A stretch of DNA of 64,000 nucleotides from Podocnemis expansa. Lineage: Eukaryota > Chordata > Testudines > Podocnemididae. Positions 23,546 through 34,688 of this stretch are shown here, piece after piece (within the stretch, counting starts at the first letter, position 1; each line of letters starts with the position of its first letter). Under the pieces are notes generated by a model, which saw only the letters and a program-made list of their open reading frames with translations, had not been told where the DNA came from and searched no databases. The stretch is taken from positions 51,578,565-51,642,564 of the forward strand of contig ML681994.1 of the NCBI GenBank assembly GCA_007922195.1, in the 5' to 3' direction. Position numbers and translations under genes: made by a program.

Positions 23546-24454
23546 TACAAGGATTCATATAGATAACACTAGTTACATACAAACCCTAAAATTAACTTCA
23601 ATACATCATAACGCTCTAAGTCTGGAGAGCTAAGTAGTTACTGAGAAGGCTTTAAACAGGAACAGCTTTCTTCAGAGGCCCCACCAGGGAGTCAGTGGGC
23701 TCTGGTCCTCTGGAAGCATCTCCCATGGGATCAGGTGTTGATCAGGATGGAGTGCACCCGATTGTCTAAGTGATGACTTCTTATACATTTCCATAAACAG
23801 ATTTCACCTAATTACCTCTCAGCTAATTATCATATACTCAATTGCCTGCATTGGGTTCTTACCTTTGACTACATTCCATTCTCACCATGATAATTGGGGT
23901 CATCAAAACAACATCTGGTGATAAGCAGAGCAGTGTAAAATATGCCTCTTGGCAATGAAAATGTGTACTTCAGACGTTCAAGGATAACTTGTTCCCATCA
24001 TTGTTATCTATGTGCAGCTGCAAGCAAACATGTTGTGTCTTTCGTCTTGTTATGTGCCAGGGTCTGCAGAAATTGAGACATCTGCAAGGTTACTCAGTAA
24101 TCCTATTCATCTCTGCCAGCCAGAAGATGTCATGCCACAGGGGTCGGCACACTATAGCAAACAAATGAGGCTATGTAGAACAGTGGTCAAGCAACCCAAA
24201 TTGCACTGAGACTCCAACAATGTGGGATGAGGAGGACTCCAGGTCAAGTCCCTCGTTTGCTTGATTTGAATAAGGGACTAGAACCTGGGTTTTCCATATG
24301 AGTAGTCGAAGTCTACTGGCTACTCAAGTATGGGTTTCTCTATAAATATTCATAGAGAAAGAGAAAATAATTATATAGACCACTGATTATGGTGCTCATC
24401 TGGGAGGTGGACCACAGATCCAAGTCTATTCTAAATGAGGCAGAACAAGTATTT
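23546..24454. other. Unassigned DNA
   Basis: No gene or named repeat supported. Confidence 0.45.
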
Positions 24455-24489
24455 CAACCTGTGTCTCCTAAATTCTGGAGTATATTAAC

Positions 24490-25075
24490 AGGATATTGTG
24501 AGTAAGACATAAGAAGTGATTCTGCCACTCCACTCTGCACTGATTAGGCCTCAACTTGAGTACTGTGTCCAGTTTTGGGTGCCTCATTTCAAAAAGGATG
24601 TGGAGAAACTGGAGAAAGTCCAGAGAAGGGCAACAGAAATTATCAGAATTCTGGAACATTTGACATATGAGGGAAAATTGAAAGAGATGGGCTTGTTTAG
24701 TCTAGAAAAAAGGAGACTGAGAGGGGATATGATAACAGTTTTCAAATGCCTAAAAGTTTGTTATGAGGAAGAAGGATAAAAATTATTCTCTTTAATCACA
24801 GATGATAGAACAAGAAGCAACAGGCTTAAATTATAGCAGGGAAGTTCAGCCTAGACATTAAGAAAAAATTCCAAACTGTTAGGGTTATTAAACACTGGAA
24901 TAAATTGCCTCAGCAGGTTGTAGACTCACCTGCTCTGGAGGTTTTTAAGAGCAGGTTAGAAGAACACCTGTCAGGGATGGTTTAATGGGGGCCCTTGGTC
25001 CTACTGAGAGTGCAGGGAACTGGACTTGATGACCAGTCATGGTCCCTTCTGGTTTCCATGGTTCTATGATTCTAC
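24490..25075 (+). mobile_element. CR1 LINE, 3' end
   Basis: Encodes the end of the reverse transcriptase [20 protein letters not shown], then [14 protein letters not shown] and [15 protein letters not shown]. The frame is open from 24516 to 24779, then broken. The 3' part runs to 'atggttctatgattctac'. 5'-truncated. Confidence 0.93.
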
Positions 25076-25079
25076 ATCA

Positions 25080-25540
25080 GTGCCCTAACCCTGGCATGCC
25101 TCTTTCTGGTTTGACCAGAAATTACATCCTGGACCCAAGAAACCTTTCCAACAAAAATTCTGTCCAAAGGGAGAAGTTATTGCAATTTTTTTAGTTTTGA
25201 TGAATCAACACTTCCCATCCAGCTAGATCTAGAAGTTTAAGAACACCTTGAACAACTTAATATAAAGAGTTCTAAAGTGAAGTGAACAATGGTTCTGATA
25301 TTTACTTGGAAATACCTTTGTAATCAAATATCTGACCTTGTTCATTTTCAGGCATTTAGTTTTTGTGTCACTGATGATAGGGCTGTGATCAGAGGAATAT
25401 TTGTCCCCAGAAGGTCACAAGGGAGTCTTTGGCTCTATAATTCTTCTCCATCGGATTTTCCTGTTATTGCCTCTTTCATCCATCTGAACCTGCTTTTTTT
25501 GGGGACCATTCTTGAAATCTAGAGTGATTTTCCTGCTACC
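25080..25540. other. Unassigned DNA
   Basis: Nothing recognised. Confidence 0.4.
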
Positions 25541-25543
25541 ATC

Positions 25544-26372
25544 AGCTATGTATACACTGGAGGCTTATGTCACCTTAACCTGCGTTAAGTCAACTTAAGC
25601 AACTCCCAGGCTAAATTTAGAATTTATTAAGTTGACTTAAGCACTTGCTTAAGTCGACTTAATAACTACTGCCCTGAAAGTCATCTTAAGCATTTAAGTT
25701 GACTTTACAGGACAAGGCACGCCTCATGCCCTGCCCTGGGTCCATCAGACTCTGGGGCCCCTCTCTGGCCTCAGGGTCCAATCCAGCTCCTGCCGTGTCT
25801 CCTGCAAAGACAGGCTGGGAAACCAATCTGGCTCCCAGCCCCTCTCTGTGAGCGGCAAGAGCTGGCACCCGGCTCCTGCCCTGGCCACTTGCAAGGCTCA
25901 TAGCCTGTGAAATTCACGAGGCTCTGAGCTGCCTGCCCATGATAGCAAGCAGCTCTGGGTCAGATCAGGCTCCTAGCCTCCTGCCACTGCCAGCAAGCAG
26001 CTCAGGACCCAGTCTGGCCACAAGACCCTTGCCACAAGAGGTTTGAAGCCAGATCAGGGTCCCAGCCCATTGCCATAAGTGGCGGGGGCTGGGAGCCAAC
26101 CCCACAGCCTCCTTCAAGGGGCCAGGACCCAGACTGGGCCCCCAGCTGCCTGCTGTAAGGGGCTGGGAGTCAGATCGGGCTCCCAGCTGCTTGTTGTTGG
26201 CAGCTTGAGCTGGATCAGGCCCTTAGGGCCAGATCACGTTGCAGAACCTACCGGGGACTGGGGGTAGGGCAGGAGGTAGGGTGGCCTCGGGGCTAGTGTG
26301 TCTAGTGCAGACATACCTTAAAGTCAACCTTGTTAAGTCAACTTCCAAGGGCCCCCCAGTGTAAACATAGCC
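25544..26372. mobile_element. Harbinger MITE, family B, 829 bp, with GC-rich core
   Basis: Ends AGCTATGTATACACTGG and AGTGTAAACATAGCC, with flanks atc and att (two of three bases equal). Both ends carry TTAAGTCGACTTAA-type palindromes ('ttaagtcgacttaataacta', 'gttaagtcaacttcc'). The core is a GC-rich repeat array. The same plan appears at 29501-31030. Confidence 0.85.
25740..26270. repeat. GC-rich diverged tandem repeat inside a family B MITE
   Basis: Roughly 60-bp units built from forms of 'gggagccagatcgggctccc' and 'agcccctgcc/aaggggctgg'. Diverged but recognisable; the same units fill 29600-30560. Confidence 0.7.
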
Positions 26373-28580
26373 ATTTAGTCTGAATGTTTCTTTAGACCAG
26401 GCTAAATGGCATTTAAAGCTTGGATGTTTGGGAGGAAATCGTGAAAGATGCTGAATACTTCCTGACACACTTTATTGCCCTAATGGAGGACTCATCACAG
26501 TGGCATCAAATGTTCAGGTCTGTGTAGACCTATTCGGTCAATCAAAGAGCACTCTCTGGTTAATTCAAGTAGTCTTCTCCCCAAAACGAGTAAGGCTAAG
26601 TTAATGGGAGGGCTTCTCCCTTCTATACAGCACCATGAAAATGTCTTCGTACATCAACATAAATCTGTCAGCGGGAGATATGTAAGCTACCTTATGTCGC
26701 TTTTGTATCACCTACTGACGAATGCCATCAGTGGAGACCAATCCTAGACTCTAACATCAGAAGTAACCATCATGACCATCTAATTCCACCTCATGAAGAC
26801 AATGAGCAACTTTTGTCCCTGTTAAAGTCAGCAGATGCACTGTACTTAGGAGGATGAGACCCTTTGTTAATGATCAGTGCTCCTGCTATTTTGGGATCAA
26901 ATTCTGCCATATTTGCTCATGTTGAATAGCCTCTTAGTTCAATACCAGTGAACTACCTGTGGTGTAAGGCACTCTGCAGAGTGAGCAAGGTTGCCCAATC
27001 TGCCTATACAAGCAAACATATCTAATTGTTTTACTTGGCCATCTTTTTGCTTATCACACAGGCAGCAACGGCTGCTTTATATTTAGTTTTAGCCTTTCTC
27101 CGTGTTTTTTATTTGCTTATACGATCCCCTGCAGTGATGCACATTATCTTTCTTCTTATTTATTATTTTAAATCCCTCTCAAACAGCCCAGCCAGCCTTA
27201 TACCCAGAAGGTTGCTTCACCATCTGCTTAAGTGGAAAACATCATAGTAAATAAAATTTTGGTGAGGCATCGAGTAAATAGAAAAGCCAAATCTTTCTTA
27301 AATGATGTTGATGACATATCTTAATTGTCCTGTTTACTGTATTTTGACTACCTGTGTTTGCTTTTAATGGTTTGTTTATATGTCACTTTGAACCTTTTCT
27401 TTCATTTGATTTTGAAATTCACCTTGGAATTTAACCTTCAGTGGGGCTAACTGAAAGGCTTCAGGAAGGAAAAAACCCAGCTAATAATCTGAAAGCAGGA
27501 TCTTTATGCAAAAGATAGTGTTACATATTTTTCCACCTCAAAAAACACAGAATGGGCATAGAAATGACCTAAATATCTTTTTACAAATAGGTGCCTTAGG
27601 GCTAGTGGATTTAATCTCAGATGCACAGTGCACATGGTTGTCTATCTCAGAAAATCTGCTGCTTTTAATGCTTGCACATGTGCATTGGTAGATTTTTTTC
27701 ATGCAGCATTGTGGAGACTATAGCGCACTGGGTCTAGAAACTAGACTTTAATTTGCGGAGGGAAGAAGCTATATCCTGTTTTGTCCAAAACTGCTTTTCA
27801 TATGTTCACTTTTTAATGACTTATCAGCCTTAGAACTTGGAGTATTAAGTTCACTCCTTAATTATTGCAGGTTACTAGGAATTTATCTTCCAGGCTGTAG
27901 CATGTTGAAAATTATGCAATTTACTTTAGATTTTTTTGAAGAAAAAAATCAATATGTTCCCACAATGAACATGCTGTCTCTTCTTCTCACACTAGGGAAG
28001 CCAGTCAGTGTAAGTTAATTGCTTAGACCTGGCAGTGCACAGCACAGCATTAATAAATGGGGTGTACTGGCTTGTATAAAGGACAGATGTGAGTTTTCTG
28101 CTCCACTGTACGATGAATTAATTCTCTCTTTTTTTCTGCTTTCTCCATTTATATATTGTGGTGTCCACAGAAGACCTCTGTTTACAGTCTCATTTGCAAA
28201 GCATTACTGGGGCCAAACCCTGTTTTTGTGATGTGTGGTTGTGTGGAACATATTATCCCCTAACTGTCACATAAACTATTTTTTAACTGAAGCAACTGAG
28301 CCAGGAAAAAGGTCAAGTCTAAGGCATGGGGGACCAGCCCACTTTGCAAATGAGAAAAGCAGACTGTCTGGGAGGGGAGAGTTGGTACAAATGAGCTTCC
28401 CATCCAGCTCCTCCTCCACCTCTTTATCTCCCCTCCTTGAACCGCTTCTCTCCTTCACTCTTTATCCACTCATACCCCAACAGGACATCTGCAATGTGAA
28501 AGGTAAGACGCAGAGTCTGCCAGTTGTGTGGTGTGGATTTCATATCTGTGAGCTCAGAGATGTCCCCGCTAATTGTAGCT
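26373..28580. other. Unassigned DNA
   Basis: No gene could be supported. A purine/pyrimidine-rich stretch with a splice-like 'ccaacag|gacatctg...gaaag|gtaagac' occurs at 28480-28510, but no frame around it resembles a known exon. Confidence 0.45.
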
Positions 28581-29501
28581 GGCTATGTGTACACTAGCCA
28601 ATGAATCTGAACTAGGGAGGCTTAGTCCAGACTAATTTAGCCCTTGGCCACACTAGGCTTTGCCTAATCCAAACTAAAAAATGTCTTCATTCAGACTAGT
28701 GAAAGTTTAGTCTGAACTAGTTAGTACTGGGGTTAGGTTAGACTTTCGCACTTAGTTTGAACTAGGCACGGACAAGACCAGCACCATTAGTTCAAACTAA
28801 AATGTGTTTTAGTTTGAACTAAGCATTACTAAGCGTTTTTGGGTGAGGGGCCACATTGCAATTCTTTTCTCTGTCAGGGGGCCGGTGAGAGAACTTCGGA
28901 TAGATAAGACATACAAATCAATCTTATTAATAAACTTTAATAAAATAGTGATTTGTGTGATATTTGTCATTGCTTTTGCTTGTACCGGGTACAGAGGACA
29001 AGTGGGGGCATGGGTGCCTGTGTGAGGGGGCAAGGCAGAGCGTGGGGAGCAAGGCAGAACAGGGGAGTATGGCAGAGAAAGCGAGAGGAAGAAGGGTGAG
29101 GTGGAGGGAGCAGAACAGCTGGGTGGCAGGACTCAGCTACTTCCTGACAGGGACCCCACCAAAGCTGCTCTTCTCACTCCCCGCCAAGCACTGCTCAGGG
29201 AAATCCAGCCCCTGAACAGCTCTCTGGCTAGATCATGCCTCGCTGCAGCTGTGTGCAGGGTGGGAAATTGACAACGGCCCAGCCCAGCCCCAGCTCCCAA
29301 GTTCTTTCAGCAGCACTCCATAGGCCAGATGAAAGCCCTTAGCAGGCCAGAGTTTGGCCCCCAGGCTACAGGTTGGACAAGCTTGAACTAGAACATGCGG
29401 CTAGTTTGAACTTAAAAGTTCTCAGTTACTTCAAACTAACCAGGAACTTTTTAGCTTGGACTAAAAAGTCAGAACTAATTTCAGCTAATGTAGACATAGT
29501 C
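28581..29501. mobile_element. Harbinger MITE, family C, carrying a hAT insertion
   Basis: The left end GGCTATGTGTACACTAGCC is followed by 'tagtccagactaatttag' and repeated TTAGTT(C/T)(G/A)AACTAA words. The array resumes at 29385 and ends TAGACATAGTC. Left flank gct and next bases act match at two of three. A hAT-like element occupies 28824-29384. Confidence 0.85.
28824..29384. mobile_element. hAT-like element nested in a MITE
   Basis: It interrupts the palindrome array. Flanking 8-mers gaactaag (28816-28823) and gaactaga (29385-29392) agree at six positions. The right end GGTTGGACAAGCTT is a known hAT-type tip. The interior block 'cttattaataaactttaata' and 'cattgcttttgcttg' is shared with 51542-51810, so both are one family. 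The left tip is poorly preserved. Confidence 0.65.
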
Positions 29502-29599
29502 ACTATGTCTACATTGGGAGGGCTCCTGGAAGTCGACATCACAAAGTCAACTTTAAGTCAACCTTCCTAAGTTGACTTCAGGGTACATCTGCACTGGAC

Positions 29600-30560
29600 A
29601 CAGTGCAGAAATATCCTGGGCTGCCCTGCCCCCTACCCCACCCTGGTCCTGATCGGGATCCCGGAGCCCAATCTGGCACCAGGGGCCACTGGCAAGTGGC
29701 TGGGAGCCAGCTCTGTCTCCCAGCCCTCTGCCACAGACTGAAGGGCTGGGAGCCGGCTCCTGCCACCCACAGAGACGGGCTGGGAGGCCACTTTGGCTCC
29801 CAGCCCTTTGCAGAAGGCAACAGGCACTTGGAGATGGCTCCAAACACCCACAGAAAGGCCTTCTCTGCAGGGGGCTGCAGCCAGCAGCCAGTCCCTGCAG
29901 CTTGCATAGAGGGACTGGGAGCCCAGTCTGACCCCCAGCCCCTTGCTGCAGGCTGCGGGGCCTGGTTCAGACCCCCATCTGGGCATAAGCTGCTTGCTGC
30001 CATGGGTAGGCGGATCAGAGCTGAGTCAATTTCAGAGGCTCGGAGCCTGTGAAATTGACCAGGTGGCACTGAGCATGGTCAATTTCACAGGCTTGTAGCC
30101 TGTGAAGTTGACTAGTCTCCAAGACACTTGCCCAAGGTGGTAAGCGGCTCATGGCCAGATCAGGTTCAAAGCTCCTTTCTGCAAGGGACAGGAGCTGGCT
30201 CCTAACCCCTGCAGCCTACAGCAAGGGGCTCAGGGCGAGACTGGGCTCTCAGCTCCTCACTGCAGGTGGCAGGAGCCAGCTTCAAGCCTTCATCGCCCAC
30301 GACAGGGGGCTGGGAGCCCAGTTGGGCTCCCAGACTCTTGATCCAGGCATCCACCTCCTGCTGCAAGGGGCTGGGATCCAAATCCAGCTCCCAGCCCCTC
30401 TCCACAGGACCCAGCTCCCAGCCGCACTGCCTGCTTGAAGTGACTAGGAGTCAGATACAGGTCCCAACCGCTTGCCAACTGCTGACCAGGGCCCTGGAGC
30501 TTCATCGGACTCCGGGAGCCTCAATGGGGCTGGGGGCGGGTCAAGGGGCTGTGCCCAGCG
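29600..30560. repeat. Long GC-rich diverged tandem repeat inside a family B MITE
   Basis: About fifteen imperfect units of near 60 bp, each with a GGGAGCC...GGCTCCC inner palindrome followed by CAGCCCC or AAGGGGCTGGGAGC. Open frames on both strands with the repeated 'GAGSQ' or 'GLGAQ' pattern are translations of the array and not proteins. Confidence 0.75.
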
Positions 30561-30592
30561 CTGCCTTCCCTGTAAGTGACATAAAAGCTTAA

Positions 30593-30879
30593 TTTCCAAA
30601 GGGGTAGCCATGTTAGTCTAGTCCAGCAAAAAAAACCAAGGAGTTGTGTGGCACTTAAAGACTAACAGATTTATTTTTCACATGAGCTTTCATTGGAGAA
30701 GATCCCACTTCCTCAGATGCTTCGAAGATGGGTGAACTTACAGAATGGAATGAAAAGATCACCCATCTTCGAAGCATCTGACAAAGTGGGATTTTCTCCC
30801 ATGAAAGCTCATGCAAAAAATAAATCTGTTAGTCTTTAAGGGACACACGACTCCTTGGTTTGTTTTTTTTTTTTTTTTT
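30593..30879 (+). mobile_element. Palindromic sauropsid repeat with both arms (copy P2)
   Basis: Left arm 'ccaaaggggtagccatgtta' through 'gaagatcccacttcctcaga'; right arm 'catctgacaaagtgggattt' through 'gactccttggtttg', which ends in a T run. The 9-mers aaagcttaa at 30584-30592 and 30880-30888 flank it, a probable target duplication. Loop about 40 bp, with an inner repeat of 'acccatcttcgaagcatctg' and its complement. Confidence 0.85.
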
Positions 30880-31030
30880 AAAGCTTAAGTTGATTTACAG
30901 GGCAGGAGTTATTAAGTTGACTTAAGCAAGTGCTTAAGTTGACTCAATAAATTCTAAATATAGCCCCAGTTTTGCTTAAGTTGACTTAAGCCTGCTTAAA
31001 TCAACTTAAGCCCCTAGTGTAGACATAGCA

Positions 31031-31805
31031 TATGTGACCCATTTGCTCTTCCTAACTCTGATTCAGCTTGGAAGGGGACTAAACTTAGCTGATGGAAGGT
31101 TGACTTCCCTATTACCCTTCTGCTTGACTGACCTTTGTGCCGTCAGGGGACTAGAGTAATTGACTCATTTTTGAGGGACTGTCATGTATGTAGGGCAGAG
31201 CTACAGGGCTGCTTTGAGATGAAGGGAGGAGAGCACTCAAAGCCAGGGAAAACAGTCGCAGTTCAGTCTGATCAGGCGACTTGCACAGATTCAAGAGGTT
31301 TTGCTGGATGTTCTCAATATAGCTAGTGTTTATGCCTTAAAGTCACCACACTCTCAAACCACTCATGTCACATTTCAACTCTTTCCTTTACAACTTTTCA
31401 TCCTTTTAAAGGAAATGACTATGAAATATTCTTTTGCTGCTGGTGTCACTAATCAGCACATCCCAGCTTCCAGGGGAAAGTGCATTGGCACTAGAGAAAA
31501 TACGGTTTTAAAATATGATGTTCCAGTGAAATATATTTTGTCTAAGAACAGACTTTTTAAAAGTTATAGGTGGGCCTCATCTTATTCTGATGTACAAAGG
31601 ATATATGGAGATTATATGTGTCAAGCACATATCATAAGGGTTATACATATTGCCCTCCACAGTACTTTTAAGAAGTCATTTACTTTTTTAAACACTTCTT
31701 TTTAATGTTTTCACTAAGACTGAAGAATGTCATTCAGCTGATAAACTTCACATTGATTTGTTCTATGGAGCATTGGTTCTACTACTCCCTTTATCTCTCT
31801 GGCTT
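31031..31805. other. Unassigned DNA with one longer open frame
   Basis: A plus-strand frame of 134 codons (31301-31705, from MLDVLNIASVYALK to KSFTFLNTSF) is long for this AT content. It has no motif I recognise, no coding context and no second exon, so it is not called a gene. Confidence 0.4.
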
Positions 31806-31813
31806 GCTTATGC

Positions 31814-32021
31814 CAGGGGTCTCAAACTCAAATCACCATGAAGGCCATATGAGGACTGCACAAGGGCCACATGAGGACTAGTTCATTACCCAAGGGCCGC
31901 ACCACTGAAACCTTTTCATATAATGATATTGCAAATATTGGTAATGATGGTGTCATTGCAGGCCACAGGAATAACTTTAAGGGCCACATGAAGCCCACAG
32001 GCCACGTGCTTGAGACCCCTG
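31814..32021. mobile_element. Non-autonomous hAT element, 208 bp, perfect target duplication
   Basis: Ends CAGGGGTCTCAAACTC and GTGCTTGAGACCCCTG. Identical 8-mers gcttatgc at 31806-31813 and 32022-32029. Same family as 11217-11426, with the interior aligned throughout. Confidence 0.97.
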
Positions 32022-32111
32022 GCTTATGCTATGGATTGGTCTGCAGACTAGATGTTCTTCATGGAATATGAATTTAAATTATGACATTAGAACATTCTCC
32101 TGACTTCATTA

Positions 32112-32185
32112 GTATCTGATCCAAAGTACATTGAAGTCAATGTAAGCCTTTTAATTAATTTAAATGGGCTTTGGATCAGGCCCTT
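32112..32185. repeat. Short palindromic repeat
   Basis: 'tgatccaaagtacattgaag' is mirrored by 'taaatgggctttggatcagg', a hairpin often seen in sauropsid DNA. Confidence 0.6.
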
Positions 32186-32195
32186 GATACAAAAG

Positions 32196-32485
32196 TGTTA
32201 ACACTTAACATTCCAAAAGGAACCGCTGTCCTAAGGACTCCGTCCCCCACCCCCCACCCCAATGTCTTTTACTCCTACCCATTTCTATTGCTGGGCACAA
32301 CTACTCTTAAGAATATGATTGCAATTAATAAAGTAAGACAAGATAACATTTATTGGGGAAGGAACAAAGAAAACAGTACAATACTTAGTGGTTTAAATAA
32401 AACTAGCCTTAAATCTAGGCTCAGTTACTAAGAACTGTGGAAGTACAATACCAATGAATGAATATGTCACCATCAGACAACTTCA
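32196..32485 (-). mobile_element. LTR of a retrovirus-like element, 3' LTR (low-coordinate copy)
   Basis: About 290 bp. On the plus strand it begins TGTTAACACTTAACATTCC and ends ACAACTTCA, giving TG...CA ends on both strands. It is a direct repeat of 39371-40050 once the insertion in that copy is discounted (both share 'caactactcttaagaata', 'gaaggaacaa' and 'gtggtttaaata'). An AATAAA is present on the minus strand (plus 32349-32354). A short purine run precedes it on the minus strand (pyrimidine 'cctttttag' at 32486 on the plus). No target duplication is evident. Confidence 0.8.
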
Positions 32486-33035
32486 CCTTTTTAGTAGGCT
32501 ATTGGCTTTAAGATGTTTACACAGTTAAGCCCCCCCCCCCCATGCTTCAAGCATATATTGTTTATTATGAATGGGCTTTTCGCTTCCTCTTGGCAGATGT
32601 CATCTGCCTTTCTTTCCAAATTGACATTCACTCTACAAGGGCTCTTATGACCCAATCTGAGTCAGAGCAAATGAAGATATTGGTAGCTGGTTCCACTCTG
32701 TCTAAAACAGCAAGTATGAGGATAACATCAGTGGCTTGGGCAGACTTCAGGTAGATGGTACCTTTAAGGACTTCACCCATGCTCAGCCGTAACACTGCAT
32801 GCCCTGCTTGTGGCCTTCCACTGACATAGTGGCAACTCCTCTCTGTTATCCAGGTGTCAACTTGGTCTCTTTTCATTTCCTTGTAGGTGTTGCCAGTTTT
32901 AAATGGTGATTCAAGCTCTTCCAAATCTTCTCCAAGCAGAGAGCAATTGTGGTTCTCTCTTTCTGTAAGAAGGGCATAGGGTGCCACCATCATCTAAAGT
33001 GCTTTATCAACTTTGATGTTGCAGTTCAACAGATG
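32486..33035 (-). pseudogene. Retroviral-type pol remnant with RNase H
   Basis: The minus strand from about 32993 to 32628 is open for 121 codons. It shows, in order, a degraded TDGS position (TWITERS), GHAVLRL, the SAQATD helix start and the SDSDWV motif with the RNase H catalytic aspartate. The reading continues in degraded form to about 32540. This is the RNase H segment of a retrovirus-like pol gene. The SAQ and SDS blocks fit vertebrate retroviruses or spuma-like elements. An old, inactive copy; upstream pol parts are missing. Confidence 0.7.
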
Positions 33036-33039
33036 AACT

Positions 33040-33254
33040 TCAGCTGTGTTCAGGCGTGAGTTTTATTTTGAAACAATAGCTGTTGTTTCAAAATAAAATT
33101 TTGCATGTCACACGACGTACCATTATTTCGAAACAATGGGACCCATTGTTTAGAAATAATGGCCGTTGTTTCAAAACCATTAAACCTAGCAGGAAATCAA
33201 AATAGCTGTTGTTTAAAAAATGGATGTTTTGAAACAACAGCATTCGGACATGCA
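33040..33254. mobile_element. Harbinger-like MITE, family A type, short
   Basis: 'agctgtgttcaggcgtgag' on the left and the complement of 'gcattcggacatgcatc' on the right give weak tips. Between them are repeated TTGTTTCAAAATAA and ATTTCGAAACAAT palindromes, as in the MITEs at 43687 and 61295. A CR1 abuts on the right. Borders are approximate. Confidence 0.6.
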
Positions 33255-33838
33255 TCAAAAGAAGTATTACCAGCAGATCAAGGGATGTGATCATTCCCCT
33301 CTATTCTGCACTGGTGAGGCCACATCTAGAATACTGTGTTCAGTTTTGGGCTCCCCACTACAAAAAGGACAGGGACATGCTAGAGAGAGTTCAGAGGAGG
33401 GCAACCAAAATGATTAAAGGGTTGGAGCACAAGCCCTATGAGGTTAGACTGAAAGCATTAGGCTTATTTAGTCTGCAGAAGAGAAGATTGAGGGGGGATT
33501 TGATAGCAACCTTCAACTACGTGAAGGGATGATCTAAGGAAGATGGAGCTTGACTGTTCTCGGTGGTAACAGAGGACAGAACAAGGAGCAGTGGTCTCAA
33601 GTTGCAGTTAGGGAGGTCGAGGCTGGCTATTAGAAAAAACTTTTTTACTAAGCAAGTGGTGAAGCATTGGAATGAGCTGCCAAGGGAGGTGGTGGAGTCT
33701 CCATCTTTGGAGGTGTTTAAGGCCCGGCTGGACAAAACCATGACTGGGATGGTTTAGTGGGAGTGGTCTTGCCTCTGGCAGGGGGTTGGACTAGATGACC
33801 TATGAGGTCCCTTCTAGCCCTACGATTCTAGGATTAGA
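33255..33838 (+). mobile_element. CR1 LINE, 3' end, relatively young
   Basis: Well-preserved C-terminus: [20 protein letters not shown], then [18 protein letters not shown] and [18 protein letters not shown] (33287-33532). A stop is followed by a frameshift into QLGRSRLAIRKNFFTKQ and [14 protein letters not shown] (33563-33757). It ends 'ccctacgattctaggatt', a mutated tail. It lies within the retrovirus-like element. Confidence 0.95.
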
Positions 33839-34688
33839 TTATCCCTCATTCTGTCAATACAAGGACATATCAAGCCATCAGTTGTTTTCAAGTCTGCCAT
33901 TATTTTCAAACATTTGTCTATTGCCATCTGATTCCAACTTCACCATTGCAGAGATTTTCTTCTTCTCTGGGTTGTATCAGAGGGCCTCTCATTGAAGTTC
34001 GTATACTTCTTGGATCCTTTCCTCCAGTTTATCTAATGTGATGATTCTTGCATCAAGAAGCACCATGACAATCATTAGTATAGGAATCTTTAGTATCAAA
34101 ATCTTTGTATGACAGCCTCGCTATAATCATCAGCTTCTTTCTTTGCAGAAACTTCTCTAGTTTCTCAGCAATCTTTTGTAATCTCCAAGTTGAATTCACT
34201 GAAGGATAGTAAAACCTAAAGAGAGACTCAGACAGCTCCATCACATCTCTGAAATTGATTACGTGGACAATATGTGGTAGTGAGTCATAGTAATCACCAG
34301 ACATAAATTATTGCAGGACCAGTAAAATGTCCTCCTTGCTTATTGCCAGCACTCTACTTACTCCAGCCAATCAAGCACCATTTCTCAGTTCAGGACACTT
34401 AGGATCTTCCCCATCACCTGGACTGCTCTGACATGAAGTTCTTGATTTCCTCCAGAGTCTCGGTTGCTCTTGATGACCAATGGCTAACAACAGTGGTTGT
34501 AATCAGAAGAATAGGCAGACACAGTTTCTTTGTCTCTTGACTATTATTGGGCACGTGTACTGTAGGAACTTCTGGAAGATTCCTCCTCATTTGTCTTCAA
34601 GGCTGACCTCAGATTCTCAGTCATCTAAATCTGAGCTGGAGTCTTTGCTCACTGGTGTCTTTCTTATGGCTACAGCAAGCCTTTTTTC
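33839..34688 (-). pseudogene. Internal region of the retrovirus-like element, unassigned part
   Basis: Minus-strand frames with few stops (for example 34304-34053, with VHVINFRDVMELSESLFRFY, and upstream KTPVSKDSSSDLDD near 34650) lie between the two LTRs, upstream of RNase H. They may be gag or early pol, but I see no diagnostic motif such as a zinc knuckle or a DTG protease triad. Confidence 0.45.

Larger units (their letters stand above)
29501..31030. mobile_element. Harbinger MITE, family B, with GC-rich core and a nested repeat
   Basis: Left end CACTATGTCTACATTGG and right end TAGTGTAGACATAGCA. Left subterminal words are 'agtcgacatcacaaagtcaa' and 'aagttgacttcagg'; right ones are 'ttaagttgacttaagc'. 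The first base overlaps the last base of the preceding MITE. The interior is the GC-rich array (29600-30560) plus a palindromic repeat at 30593-30879. Confidence 0.82.

Noticed and set aside
25740..26270. Possible CRISPR-like spaced repeats
   Set aside because: Units are adjacent and diverged, with no constant repeat plus unique spacer, and the genome is vertebrate.
28480..28510. Splice-like exon borders around 'gacatctgcaatgtgaaag'
   Set aside because: Too short, with no supporting frame or neighbouring exon; such sites occur by chance.
29553..30592. Many open frames of up to 163 codons on both strands
   Set aside because: All are translations of the GC-rich tandem array; the repeated words follow the DNA unit and no domain is present.
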